Assembly: GCA_039519185.1 (NCBI GenBank)
Contig: CM076846.1
Coordinates: 151,232,605-151,296,604 of the forward strand
Length of the DNA: 64,000 nucleotides
Direction of reading: 5' to 3'
Source: Astragalus membranaceus
Taxonomy: Eukaryota > Streptophyta > Magnoliopsida > Fabales > Fabaceae
The notes beneath the pieces are model-generated. The model saw only the letters and a list, made by a program, of their open reading frames with translations. It was not told where the DNA came from and did no database searches. Both the position numbers and the translations under genes were made by a program. This document shows, one piece after another, positions 45,583 to 57,748 of the stretch; position 1 is the first letter of the stretch, and each line of letters opens with the position of its first letter.

Positions 45583-46665
45583 ACTGAAGTTAACGATGAA
45601 GTTACCTTGGAAGATAATATGGTCGAAGGCCAAAGGCTTCACTGCGTCTATGATGACGAGCCTTTAGGTTTTGAAAAAGACCCAATGGGTTCGACCAAGA
45701 GGATTCAGGCTCAAGATCCTTTAGAGGAAGTTGATTTGGGAGATGGCTTTACAAAAAGGCCAACATTCATCAGTGCCAAAATTGACAAAGGATTGAGAGA
45801 TCGAACCATTAAGCTTTTAAAAAAATACAAGGATTGCTTCGCCTGGGACTATAATGAAATGCCTGGATTGCGTCGAGAAGTGGTGGAATTGAAGCTGCCC
45901 ATTCGACCAGATAGAAAACCAGTGAAGCAAACACCAAGAAGATTTGCACCGCAGATTCTGTCGAAGATAAAAGAGGAAATCGAAAGACTACTCAAAAGCA
46001 ACTTCATCAGAACTGCCAGGTATGTTGATTGGTTAGCTAACATTGTTCCTGTTATTAAGAAAAACGGAACATTAAGAGTCTGTATAGATTTTAGAGATCT
46101 AAATAATGCTACACCCAAAGATCAATACCCTATGCCTGTGGCAGAAATGCTAATTGATTCGGCAGCAGGATTTGAATACCTCAGTATGTTAGATGGATAC
46201 TCAGGGTACAATCCAATTTTTATTGCCGAAGAAGATGTGTCGAAAATAGCATTTCGATGCCCAGGAGCTTTAGGTGTTTATGAATGGGTAGTAATGCCTT
46301 TTGGGTTAAAAAATGCTGGTGCAACATACCAAAGAGCAATGAATTCTATGTTTCATGACTTTATTGAAAATTTTATGCAAGTATACATAGATGATATTGT
46401 TGTTAAATCTTCGACAGAAAATGGTCATATAGATCATCTTCGACAGTCATTCGAAAGAATGAGAAAATATGGATTGAAAATGAATCCAATAAAATGTGCC
46501 TTCTGTGTACGTGCAGGTGACTTCTTGGGATTTGTGGTCCACAAAAAAGGCATTGAAATAAATCAAAACAAGACGAAAGCAATTATGGAAACGAAGGCTC
46601 CTTCGACCAAAAAAGAGCTCCAGTCATTATTAGGAAAGATCAATTTCCTAAGAAGGTTCATCTGA
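45565..46665 (+). pseudogene. Element C reverse transcriptase
   Basis: 366 codons with KDCFAWDYNEMPG, LRVCIDFRDLNNATPKDQYP, YLSMLDGYSGYN, VMPFGLKNAGATYQR and the catalytic YIDDIVVKS. It ends at TGA 46663-46665, in LRRFI*NLSGKT, where the family normally reads on, so a nonsense change ends it. A gap of some 50 bases relative to the family follows before RNase H. Confidence 0.9.
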
Positions 46666-46672
46666 AACCTAA

Positions 46673-48358
46673 GTGGCAAAACTCAGGTTTTCTCACCATT
46701 GCTTCGACGGGATTAAAGCTTATCTAGTTAAACCACCTATTTTGTTACCACCTATCAGAAATAAGGTGATGAAATTGTATATAGCAGCATCAGAGCTAAC
46801 AATAGGTAGTATGTTGGCACAAGAGGATGATAATGGTGTCGAAAGAGCCATATATTACCTCAGTAGAGTTTTAAATGTTGCTGAAACTAGATATCATCCA
46901 ACGGAGAAATTGTGCCTTTGTTTGTATTTCTCTTGTACTAAATTAAAGCAATATATAAAGCCAGTTGATGTGTGTGTTTATTCTCATTTTGATATTATTA
47001 AACATATGCTGTCGAAACCTATAATGCACAGTCGAATTGGTAAATGGGCTTTAGCTCTTTCTGAATATTCATTAACGTATCAACCTTTGAAAGCTATCAA
47101 AGGGAAAATTGTTGCAGATTTTATTGTTGACCATTCATTGGTCGAAGTAACAATTAATCATATGAATATTCGACCTTGGACACTATATTTCGATGGGTCA
47201 AGCCATAAAAATGGTTCTGGAATTGGAATATTAATTATTTCGCCAACAAAAATACCAACGAAATATCGATTTAAAATTAAAGAACTTTGTTCTAATAATG
47301 AGGCTAAGTATGAAGCCTTAATAACAGGTTTAGAAGTTTTGCTAGAGCTGGGGGCAAAGTCCGTCGAAATTAGAGGTGACTCTGAATTAGTGGTGAAGCA
47401 ATTAACTAAGGAGTACAAATGCATTAAAGAAAATTTAATCATATACTTCGTCACTGCCAATGCTTTGTTGAAATGCTTCGATTATGTGAACATTGAGCAT
47501 ATACCTCGAATTGAAAATCACGAAGCAAATGACTTAGCACAAATTGCTTCAGGTTATAGAATTTCTCCAACAAAACTTGGTGAATTAATAGAAATCAAGG
47601 AGAAATTAATTTCAACGGATTGTTCTGAAGATGAATTGTCAATGCCAAAACTTGGGGGGGCAGACAAGTCAGAATTACTATTTCCTCCAAGTGAAAATGG
47701 CGAAATTTTTGCCATTGACAATATGTCGAATGGTGATTGGCGAAAACCAATTGTCGAATATTTGGAAAACCCAACAGGAACAACAAATCGAAAAACCAAG
47801 TATAGGGCATTAAGCTACGTAATTATTGGAAACGAGTTGTTCAAGAAAACTTCTGAAGGGGTTTTGCTCAAATGCCTTAGTGAAAATGAGGCGTACTTAG
47901 CAATATCCAATACTCATGGTGGAGCTTGTGGGTCTCACCAAGTAGGTCACAAAATGAAATGGCTCTTATTTCGTCAAGGAGTATATTGGCCAACTATGCT
48001 AAAAGATTGCATAGATTTCGCTAAAGGATGCCAAGAGTGTCAAAAACACGCAGGAATACAACACGTACCTGCAAGCAAATTACATTCAATAGTAAAGCCT
48101 TGGCCGTTTAGAGGTTGGGCATTAGACATAATTGGTGAAATTAAACCAACGTCGTCGAGAGGCCACCGTTATATATTAGTGGGTATTGATTACTTCACTA
48201 AATGGGTCGAAGCTATTCCCTTAGCTAAGGTAGACCAAGAGGCAGTAATGGACTTTATTCAAAACCATATTTTATATAGGTTTGGGATACCAGAAACCAT
48301 TACCACAGATCAAAGGTTCAGTTTTTACTGGTCGAAAAGTAGTGAATTTTGCCTCTGA
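46673..48358 (+). pseudogene. Element C dual RNase H and integrase N-terminal part
   Basis: Residues near the start (FDGIKAYLVKPP, LYIAASELTIGSMLAQE) are an RNase H whose first Asp is replaced. A second RNase H starts WTLYFDGSSHKNGSG with Asp, Glu (NNEAKYEA), Asp (RGDSELVV) and a final Asp (EANDLAQIA) intact. The integrase zinc finger (HGGACGSHQ to CQECQKH) and first Asp (WALDIIGE) follow. The second integrase Asp is in TTDQ at about 48310, where a one-base shift breaks the frame. Confidence 0.88.
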
Positions 48359-49007
48359 AAATGGATTTAAGTTATTAAGTTCGACACCATATTATGCTCA
48401 AGCAAATGGTCAAGTCGAAGCAGCCAATAAAATTATCATTAACTTGATTAAAAAACATATTGGGCAAAAGCCTACAAATTGGCACAAAACTCTTGATCAA
48501 GCATTATGGGCTTGTCGAAATTCTCCTAGAGAATCAATTAACACTACTCCATTTAAACTTACATTTGGGCATGATGCAGTATTACCTGTTGAAATATATC
48601 TACAGTCAACCAGAATTCAAAGGCAATTTGAGATCCCATCAGATCATTATTGGGACATGATTTTAGACGAATTGGTTGATTTAGACGAAGAAAGGTTATT
48701 TGCATTAGATATCCTTACAAGGCAGAAAGAAAGAATAGCTAAAGCCTATAACAAAAAGGTTAGATCAAAAACTTTTGTCATTGGGGACTTTGTGTGGAAA
48801 GTTATCCTACCTATAGACAAAAAAGATAGAGCCTTAGGTAAATGGTCGCCAAATTGGGAAGGACCATTTAAAATTTTACGAGTTTTCTCAAACGGTGCTT
48901 ATGAAGTCGAAGAGTTAAGCGCTGATAATCGAATTTTGCGTATAAATGGCAAGTATTTAAAAAGATATAAGCCAGTGTTCCAAGAAATTAAAATAACGCA
49001 AAATTAA
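48282..49007 (+). pseudogene. Element C integrase C-terminal part
   Basis: Continues integrase in a shifted frame: GSVFTGRKVV, YYAQANGQVEAANK with the catalytic Glu, LWACRNSPRES, FKLTFGHDAVLPVE, then the C-terminal domain (WSPNWEGPFKILRV, NGKYLKRYKP). It ends at TAA 49005-49007, only 92 bases from the end of the antisense gene. Confidence 0.87.
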
Positions 49008-49098
49008 GAGAATGAGAAAATATAAACATGGCACCCATGCCAAAGAATATTGTCAAAATACAGATTGAGCAAAATGCTGTCAGAATACGGATGGAAAA

Positions 49099-52000
49099 TT
49101 AAATTACAAAAGAAGCTTTAAGCCTCTCAAAGGCTGCTCTGGCATGCCTCAATCTAGTATTTAAGAGGGATTCTTCCTCAGTTAGCCTCTTAACTGCTTC
49201 ATCATGTTTCTGAACCCTCTCCAAGTGTTCGATGGCCAAGGTTGCCTCAGATCGAAGTGCATTCTCTACAGAAATCGAAGACCTCTGTTGAACAGAAATT
49301 TTCTTCTTTTCTTCCGCTTCAATCTTCGACTGCAACTCCTTGATTTTAGCCTGGTATGTCGAAATGTTCGCATCACAGTCATCTATTTCCTTGGAATTAG
49401 TTGCTGCTTGAATTTCCAGGGCCGAAATCTTGCTTTCTGAGGCTTCGACAGCGACACTTTCCTCTGTCAGAAACCCAACCTCTGGAAATCTGCTCTAGTA
49501 AAGGCTCAAATTCAACAATAAAGCATAAAAGAGAGTCACTGGAGCCAGAGTTATTAAGTTTATTGAGCAAAGATTTGAGTTTGTAATAGAGCATATGATC
49601 TGCTTCGATAGCCTTGAACAGATCTATCTCAAAGAGGGTTGCTTGAAGTTCTCGAATCAGGTCTTCTTTAGGACCTCCAGAGGAATTGCCAACAGAGGCA
49701 GTCGAAACACTTGGTTTACTTTCTGTGGACGAGAAACCACTCACCATTCTCTTGAAAGCCTCAAGAGGGTCTTTACGTTTTAAATCCAGAAGTTCTTGCT
49801 CTTGAGGGCTCAGAGTGGTGTCACGTGTTGAGGGCACTGAACGTGGAGGATTGGCTGCCTCAAGGGATTCACTTTTCCCTTCATGGCTACCGTCGTCTTC
49901 ACTCTCCTCCTCATTGTACTCTTGTTCTTCCATGTTTGGAGAAGAAGATATGCTGATCTCAGCTCCACTTTGGCCAGCATTAAGGTTTTCATCAACGTCC
50001 ATAGCAGCATGCTCTGGACCATGATCAGAAATTTCTTTTACAGTTTCAGCAAGAGGATTCGTTTTAACCAGCAGTGGATCTTCGACAACAGGTGTGTATT
50101 GGTTCAAATCTTTGTCTTCAACACCTTCTCCAGAAACATTTATTTTTGAAGGGGATTGAGTGGAGGAAGGCGTAGCCTGTTTTGTTGGGACTTCAAGATT
50201 AACAGCTTCAGTTCCCTAAAAAATGAAACAAAGTGAGTATTATCACATAAATAAAATTTTCGGATTTTTAAAAAAAAGATATAGGCTTCAATCAATCACC
50301 TTAGCTCTGATGTTCTCAACTAAAGAGTGTGCACTCTGGATTTTCTTGATAAGCCTTTTTGGAGTTTTTTCTTCTTTTTGCTGTCTTTCGACAGAAGCTT
50401 GCTGAGAAACAGTTTTAGAGACATCTTGAGAGTTTTTTGTTTTTATCTCTCTCTCTCTACTTCAGGAGCTTGAACCTTGATAGGTTTAGGCCTGTTTAGT
50501 GGTTCCTCCTCAGGCTGAAAGTGCAACGCTCATGTAAGCATAAGCAGAAAAAGAAAATAATCATAAATAGGCAAGAATTCGAAAGTTTCGACCTCTGAAT
50601 CACTAGTAACTAGTAGTTTAGCCTTTTTTGCCTTCTTTGGATTAGAGGTTAGGGAGCTGCTTGTTCTTTTTTGACTCTGCAAAATAGAGAGCTAATCAGT
50701 TAAAGGACATGATGATACGAAGAGTAAATAAAGAGATACTCACTTTTGGTTTTTCTTCTTGGAGAGGTTGTTTTCTTGTCGATGAAGCTTCAACTATCTT
50801 TTTCTTGGACTTTGGTACTTTGACTTCATCTGTGGAATCTGAAGTAATAGCGACAGCTGCGAGTATTCGACAAACAAATATCAATACAAAATATGCACAA
50901 AAGGAAAAATGAATTTTTCTAAGAGATTGGTATATCACCTTCTCTGATAATGGATTTGATTTGAACATGTCGAATATCCAAATGAAGATGACCTTCAAAT
51001 GTGTCCAAGGTATACTTAGTCAGGAACTATTTTCTCAGCTGTTTTATTCGAAAGAAAATTGTAAAGTGCCCCAATCGAACCACAGATAAACCATGGTGGG
51101 AGTGGTGGTCGAAATGCCAAAGCCAAGTTACAAGTTGGCAAAGGCGGAAATTTGAGTTTGTTTTGTGTTACAGCAATAAAATACTTATCAGTCACAAAAG
51201 GGGGAAAAACCATTGTTGGAATTCTTTCGATATACTTATCTTTTAAAACTTTTGCAGCTTGAGAAATAGTTCGACTAAGTTTGTTCGGATCATACACAGT
51301 TTCAAATTTTTTTTGGAATGCCTGAATCTCTTGAATATGCATACCTTTCGACTTGGTCTTCTTTTTCTGCGAAGAAGGAAAAGCAGATATTAGTTTGACT
51401 AACAGAGAAGCCTCTTCGACACCAGCGAATATCCTGGTGAAATACTCTGTCCACCACTGAGAAAATTTGTGGGTACAAGATAAAGTTGGCTCAAAGGGGA
51501 TCAGGGTGAGACGAAAAGAATCAGTAGGAAAATCATTGAGACGATTTATCCATTCCTCCTCATTCTCAGGAACTAACAGTTCCTTTTTAGACCGGAAAAA
51601 GGGGCTGGGTCGAAGTTGACACAACCCAAATTGACGTGCATATCAACTTGGATGATATGAGAATAAACCAAATTGGTTTGATGACTTCCCAGGAGAAATT
51701 CGGGACGATAACAGTTGAGGAGTTAAAAATGCTTTCCAAATTTGATTAGTTTCTTGCTCCTCATCAGGGTTGTTAGCAGGGAATTCCCTAGTGAACCAAT
51801 GTGGTCCATAATTTCTTCCAGCAAAAGGGGCCATGGAAGGAGAAAATTCTGTACAATTCAGAAACATGTTGAAAGCTTGTGAAAAGAGATCTTCGACAGA
51901 TACTCCTATTTGTTTAGGTTTCAACAAAGCAAGTCGTACACCTTCGACCCCTCTGTTAGAAATTACATCAAGATATTCATCAGGAGTGTACATTATCAAT

Positions 52001-52929
52001 TTCGAATTGAAAGTGGCAATAAGCCACAATTGAAACAGCCAAATTGGTCCAGAGACCAAATATTTCCCTTCTGATTTGAGTCCTTTCAAATCAATAGCCC
52101 CTTGTTTCAAGTTGTCGAAAAGCGACCCTAAAATAAGGGTGGCCAAGTTGATTTTTCGACGTTGATGTAATTGAATGGCCAGGGGGATATACATCTTAGC
52201 CACTTGAAGTGACGAAGAACAGAAGACATAGAAGGATAACCAGAAAGTGAGAAAAGCAATATGCTCTTCATCAGAAACATCCTTCGACCCGGTAATGTGT
52301 TTTTCTTCAATATAACCTTTAAAGCTAGCTTTTTTGAAGTCAAAATCGAAGTCAGTATGGGTAGCAGGGTCGAAAATTTCCCCTAAGGGCTTCAAACCTG
52401 TTATAGCTGCCACATCAAGCAAAGTAGGGGCAAGCATGCCACACTTTAAATGAAGGCTATTAGTAGTGATATCCCAAAAATGTAGAGCAGAAAGAAGCAT
52501 TGGGCTTTGATACTTAGGCCCATACCTTGAGATTTGGATCAGGTCGAAAATTCCCTGACTCTTCCAGATATCTCCTTTCTTCGACTCAATTTTGTTGAGC
52601 CAGTCGATGTAGGGCGTGTTTTTCTCAGTTGGTGGCGAAGATCGAAAAACCCTATTCGGATTACTCATGAAATCCATTACGTGTGGACCTTCGCTGGAAA
52701 CCCTACAGCTGAGTCTATGGTAGCTAGGGAAAATGTCCCTAATCTTAGAGGAATCATCATCAGCGAGAGGAAGGGGGCCTAAAAATGCATGCTTTGAAGG
52801 TTTAGAGAAGGGGATAAGTACCTGAGACCGGTAAATTTGTGTTTCCTCCAAAGTGAGAGCAGGTTCAGAAACAAGGGTTTTCTTCCCAAGGGTTACAGTA
52901 TGAGATTTTATGGTAGAAGAAGATGCCAT
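49099..52929 (-). pseudogene. Element C antisense gene with plant mobile domain
   Basis: Starts at ATG 52929 (MASSSTIKSHTVTLG). Block 52929-51643 holds a plant mobile domain (YIDWLNKIESKKGDIWKSQG, MLAPTLLDVAAITGLKP, HFWDITTNS). After one TGA at 51643-51645 the same frame continues to 51016 (CQLRPSPFFRSKKELLVPEN, LPPWFICGS). Exon-like blocks follow near 50696-50870 (lysine-rich, KVPKSKKKI), 50107-49397 (acidic and disordered, then DLIRELQATLFEIDLFKAIE) and 49335-49099 (coiled coil). Introns separate these blocks; exact joins were not resolved. Plant mobile domains also occur in host MAIN/MAIL proteins linked to gene silencing. Here the protein is element-borne and its role is unknown. Confidence 0.78.
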
Positions 52930-53100
52930 TGTTAGAAACAGAAAGCTAGTGAAGAAATAGAAGTACTTCGTAGTGTCTGTTGTGCTTCGTAAGGTGAAGA
53001 AGGAGAAAGAAACGCAGTACTCAGAAGAAACTTTAATGGAGTTTTCGCAGAGAAGAAGAAGTTGAAGGTTCTGAAAAAAGAAATGAAAGGGTACAACTTC

Positions 53101-53110
53101 CTTTTTATAG
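53101..53110 (-). promoter_or_regulatory. Candidate TATA box of the element C antisense gene
   Basis: The minus strand reads CTATAAAAAG about 175 bases upstream of ATG 52929, a good distance for a short leader. This places a second promoter near the 3' LTR, reading back into the element. Confidence 0.6.
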
Positions 53111-53390
53111 CCGTTTTACCACGTTTGAATAAAAATAATAATAAAATACGTTGGTAATCGTGGCTTTAGTGGGAAACGTGAGATTGTGGAAAATCTAAAC
53201 AGTTAACTGTGTATACGTGGCGCACTTTCGTTGGAAGAAGGTGCCAGCAAGTTCTGCTTTTGCCCAGAAATGTCCCCTCATATTCTGAAAAAAGATTTGA
53301 AATGATAACATAAGATTTCATGGGATAGTCGAAGGAAGTTTCAAAAAGTCATTTTCTATCTTCATTCAAGAATTCAGTCGAAAACGTCTT

Positions 53391-53404
53391 TTTGGGGGGC
53401 AATT
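53391..53404 (+). other. Polypurine tract of element C
   Basis: TTTGGGGGGCAATT directly before the 3' LTR, where plus-strand synthesis is primed. Confidence 0.75.
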
Positions 53405-54392
53405 TGTTAGCCTGCATTTTCGACAGGCTCAATTAAATGCAGTCAATAATGTTGACTTTGTTTGAAAGAAGAGATGTTGATATTTGACATTGAGAAAGGT
53501 GTTGTGAAAAGTAATTTCGACTATGCCTAAGGCTTGATAAAACTGAGTTTAAAGACAATGCTTTCGACAGGAAAGACATTAAAGAGTTTAGTCGAAGACA
53601 GGGTGATATTGTTGTTGAAAACGCGGGCATTTACATGTCAATAAGGTTTGATTCGTTGCATTCAGGAAGAAGGCGTGATATTTCGACAACGAGAAGTGGT
53701 GTACAAGGAAAATCAGCATAGCACATAACTTAGCGAAAATTGGAAAGCTGAAGTTAATAATTTCGACAGAGAAATGAGCAACATTCAGATAACAGGTTAA
53801 GTCAAAGAATGCTGGTAGAAGAAGACAGCAGTGATGTGGTCGAAAGATGGAGCAGTTATCTGATCTTATCCAGTCGAAATAGCAGTTATTTTGTTTAGAA
53901 AAACTGCTGAACGGTTATTGTCTTTCTTTTATTATAAATAGGAGTTTTCTTGAAGAGAAAAAGGTCGCACTTTTCATTTCTACATAAACTTCCTGCTAAA
54001 CTCTTACTTCCGCATCAGAGAAAACAGAGTCAAAGGAATTCAATGTATGAATCTGCGTACCAACCTTTAAATTCAGTAATGCGTTTATTATTCCTTTAAA
54101 AATTTCTGCAGTTTATTTTTCTTTCCTTTACGAATTCCCTGCGTTTTACTGTTTTTAATCTTCTTTTCTTTATTTACATTTCCTGCACTTTCCTGCACTT
54201 CACTACATTTATGCATTTCTTCTTAAACACATACGTTTCTTCTTTGTTTTATTCCATTAAAACAGTTATCATCATAAACATCAATAATTTTAGTAAAACT
54301 TTAATTCACAAATGTTCTGAGATGTTTCTAGTTGATCTCGCAAGCAACACACACGTGTAACTAGCGGTGTTTACCAAAAATCACGGTAAACA
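53405..54392 (+). repeat. 3' LTR of element C
   Basis: 988 bp with the same ends as the 5' LTR. It differs by about 10 substitutions, a 5-base insertion (AGTTA region near 53753) and two single-base insertions. Confidence 0.95.
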
Positions 54393-55118
54393 ACGAGATA
54401 ACTGCAATGATATATAAAAAAACATGGGATAACTGCACTGATATATAAAAAACACAGGATTAATATTTGTCATTGATAATTAAAAATTTTGAAGACTACT
54501 ATAAACCTACTATCTAAAAAACAAGAAGATTTAATAACTATTTAAACTACTGATTAATATTTAAAACAAATATTTCTTATTGATAATCTACTATATCTCT
54601 TTTACTATCTACTGTAATCTACTAATCAACCTAAAATAATCAATTGAAACTAGGAGATAACTGCACTGATATATTAAAAAAACACGAGATAACTACATTG
54701 ATATATAAAAAACATGAAATTAATAGTTGTCATTGATAATTAAATTTTTTGAAGACTACTACTACTACAAACAAACTATCCAAAAAACAAGAAGACGTAA
54801 TGACTATTTAAACTTCTAATTAATATTTAACACAAATATTTCTTATTGATAATCTACTATCGCTCTTTTACTATCTACTATAATCTATACTAATCAACTA
54901 AAATAATCAATTAAAACTACGGGATAAATGCACTGATATATTAAAAAAACGCGGAATAACTGCACTGATATATATAAAAAAAACACGAGATTAATATTTG
55001 TCATTGATAATTAAAATTTTTGAAGACTACTACTACAAACCTACTATCTAAAAAACAAGAAGACTTAATGACTATTTAAACTACTAATTAATATTTACTA
55101 TCTATTATAATCTACTAA
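54393..55118. repeat. Roughly 260-bp AT-rich tandem repeat
   Basis: Units begin near 54395, 54653 and 54918 with (A/G)GATAACTGCACTGATAT, followed by TTGTCATTGATAATTAA and GAAGACTACTA. With the piece left of element C this makes at least three and a half copies. No gene. It ends beside the truncated integrase of element D. Confidence 0.85.
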
Positions 55119-55960
55119 TTAATATTTGAATTCCAATGGCCTTCTTCTTTTGTCGGCGTAACTCTTTTGCCGACTTTGAGCTGTCTTCATTCGTTTCCTA
55201 ATCTGACGGATCTTTTCAGTAGTCTCACGAACTAGATCCGGACCCAACAATCTCTGCTCACCAATATCCCACCAACACAATGGTGTTCTACACTTCCTTT
55301 CATACAATGCTTCATATGGTGCCATTCCGATACTAGAATGGTAACTGTTGTTGTAGGAAAACTCCACTAATGGAAGATGGTCCTCCCATCGGCCTCCACT
55401 GTCAAGTACACAAGCTCTTAGCATATCTTCCAAAGTCTGAATTGTCCTTTCAGTCTGTCTGTCCGTCTGCGGATGATAAGCGGTACTTGCACATACCGTG
55501 GTTCCCAATGCCATATTCAATGCTCTCCAGAATTGTGATGTGAACTTGGGATCACGATCACATATGATACTCGTAGGAATTCCATGTAACTTCACAATAT
55601 TCTTGAGATACTCTTCTGCTAACTTAGCAATTTTGTGATTGGAACGCACCGGAATAAAATGAGCGGACTTGGTCAAGCAATCCACCACTACCCAAATAGA
55701 ATCATTTCCGGCTTGGGACCGTGGTAAGCCCATGACAAAGTCCATAGAAACACTTTCCCATTTCCATTCTGGCACATTCAAAGGTTGCAACTGACCGGCA
55801 GGCTTCTGGTGCTCTATCTTAACCCTCTGACAGGTTAAGCATCGAGACACGAATTCTGCAATTTCCACTTTCATACCCGGCCACCAATACAACTGCTTCA
55901 AATCTCTATACATCTTGGTAGACCCAGGATGTATTGAGAACTGATTCTTATGAGCTTCTT
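55119..55960 (-). pseudogene. Element D integrase
   Basis: The zinc-finger part begins upstream of the first ATG (EEAHKNQFSIHPGSTKM, then CLTCQ). The catalytic core has Asp (WESVSMDFVMGLP), Asp (IICDRDPKFTSQFW) and Glu (YHPQTDRQTERTIQTLEDML). It inserts element cDNA into the genome. The C-terminal domain ends abruptly at RRRPLEF, so the chromodomain part is lost. A stop near 55972 separates it from RNase H. Confidence 0.88.
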
Positions 55961-55973
55961 CTAAAACCTACTT

Positions 55974-57032
55974 CTAAATACCTTCATCACTCGGGACACA
56001 GATTCTACCATCAAAACAAATCACACCATCACTATCTTCGGCATAGTTTGGCAACCTCTTCTGAGTCTGTAACTCTAGATCTACCTCTTGGGCTGAGCGA
56101 ATAAGATTTCTCAAAGAACTCGAAATCTGAATATGGCTCCACACCAATCCGTTCTTCCTTGGCTTCACCTTCGAGTTAAGATCCCTAAACGATTCCAATA
56201 ATGCCATCTCATGAATCATCAACTCTGCAGCGTGAATAGACTTCCTACTCAAAGCATCGGCTACAACGTTAGCCTTCCCCAGATGGTACTTCAACTCAAA
56301 ATCGTAATCTTTCAGAAACTGTACCCATCTTCTCTGTCTATTGTTCAGCTCCTTCTGATCAAACAAATACTTAAGGCTCTTGTGATCACTAAAGACTTCG
56401 AAACGAGACCCATACAGGTAATGTCTCCAAATCTTTAGGGCAAACACAATCGCCGCCAACTCTAAGTCATGAGTTGGGTAATTTTCTTCATGTGGCTTCA
56501 ACTGTCTAAAGGCATAAGCAACTACCTGTTGATTCTGCATAAGGACACATCATAAACCCTTACCAGAGGCATCACAGAAAATTTGAAATCCCATAGACGG
56601 ATCTGGAAGAATTAGAATGGGTGCAGAAGTCAAACGATTCTTCAATTCTGCGAAACATTCATCACAGTCAGAGTCCCATACAAACGGTTGGCCCTTGCGA
56701 GTTAACCGGGTGAGTGGAAGAACCAGCTGAGAAAATCCTTGAATGAATCTCCGATAATACCCAGCTAATCCCAAGAAACTTCTCACTTCAGTGACTGTAG
56801 ATGGTTGCTCCCAATCTACCACAGCTTCAATCTTACTGGGGTCCACTGCGACACCGGATTGGGATATCACATGGCCCAGAAACTTTACTTCAGGCATCCA
56901 AAAATCACACTCAGATGGCTTGGCGTACAACTTCCTTTCTCGGAGTACGTTCAGAACAATTTGGAGATGTTTCACATGCTCCTCAATAGTCTTAGAAATA
57001 CACCAAGATATCATCAATAAACACCACGACAA
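55974..57032 (-). pseudogene. Element D reverse transcriptase end and RNase H
   Basis: Frame 57032-56550 carries the end of reverse transcriptase and the connection (LYAKPSECDFWMPEVKFLGH, EVRSFLGLAGYYRRFIQGFS) and the RNase H start FQIFCDASGKGL. Frame 56540-55974 continues RNase H (HDLELAAIVFALKIWRHYL, VFSDHKSLKYLFDQKELN, VVADALSRK). A frame break near 56545 splits the domain. Confidence 0.88.
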
Positions 57033-57691
57033 ATTGGTCCAGATAAGGATTGAAAATCTGATTCATGTAATCCATGAACACCGCTGGAGCGTTGGTTAGA
57101 CCGAAGGGCATCACTACAAATTCGTAATGTCCATACCTAGTACGGAAAGCGGTCTTCGGAATATCCAAAGCTCTAACCCTGATTTGATGATAGCCTGGCC
57201 TCAGATCAATTTTAGAAAATACTGAAGCTCCTCGCAATTGGTCTAGCAAATCATCAATCCTTGGCAGAGGATACTTGTTCTTGATAGTTACCTTGTTCAA
57301 CTGACGGTAATCAATGCATAATCTCATGCTTCCATCCTTATTCTTGACGAGCAATACAGGAGCACCCCATGGCGAGGCACTCGGTCGTATAAACTGTTTT
57401 GATATTAACTCTTGAAGTTGGGTTTTCAACTCTTTTAGCTCCAAAGGAGACATCCTATAAGGAGCTATAGAAATTGGCCCTGTGCCCGGAACCAGTTCTA
57501 TAGAGAACTCCACCTCACGATCCGGAGGTAACGAAGAAACTTCATCGGGAAATACATCTAGGAATTCGTTAAAAACTTGTACAGATGATAGATCTAAACC
57601 TGTCTCTACCGATGCAGACAACATCATGACATAAGCTTCTGTGCCTTGGAACAGACAATGACTTGCAGAAGTGAATGAAATGACTGCTTCC
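56992..57691 (-). pseudogene. Element D protease end and reverse transcriptase
   Basis: Open to the insertion point at 57691 and reading ASHCLFQGTEAYVMM before the first obvious ATG (57627). It includes FLDVFPDEVSSLPPDREVEF, MRLCIDYRQLNKVTIKNKYP, FSKIDLRPGYHQI, VMPFGLTNAPAVFMD and catalytic FIDDILVY. It ends in a frameshift just after the active site, where the sequence resumes in the neighbouring frame. There is an obvious link to the protease fragment on the other side of the hAT element. Confidence 0.9.
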
Positions 57692-57748
57692 TATGAAGCC
57701 TGGATACCGGATACGATACGGGATACGACACGATACGGATACGGGGAT

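Larger units (their letters stand above)
40772..54392 (+). mobile_element. Element C: full-length Ty3/Gypsy Tat-type retrotransposon
   Basis: Total 13,621 bp. LTRs are 981 bp (40772-41752) and 988 bp (53405-54392), and the target duplication ACGAG is perfect (40767-40771 and 54393-54397). Order: primer site, gag, protease, reverse transcriptase, RNase H, archaeal-type RNase H, integrase, a convergent antisense gene, polypurine tract, LTR. The LTRs differ by about 10 substitutions and 3 small indels. At a commonly used rate of 1.3e-8 per site per year this is roughly 0.4 million years. Pol is nevertheless broken at several points. Confidence 0.93.
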
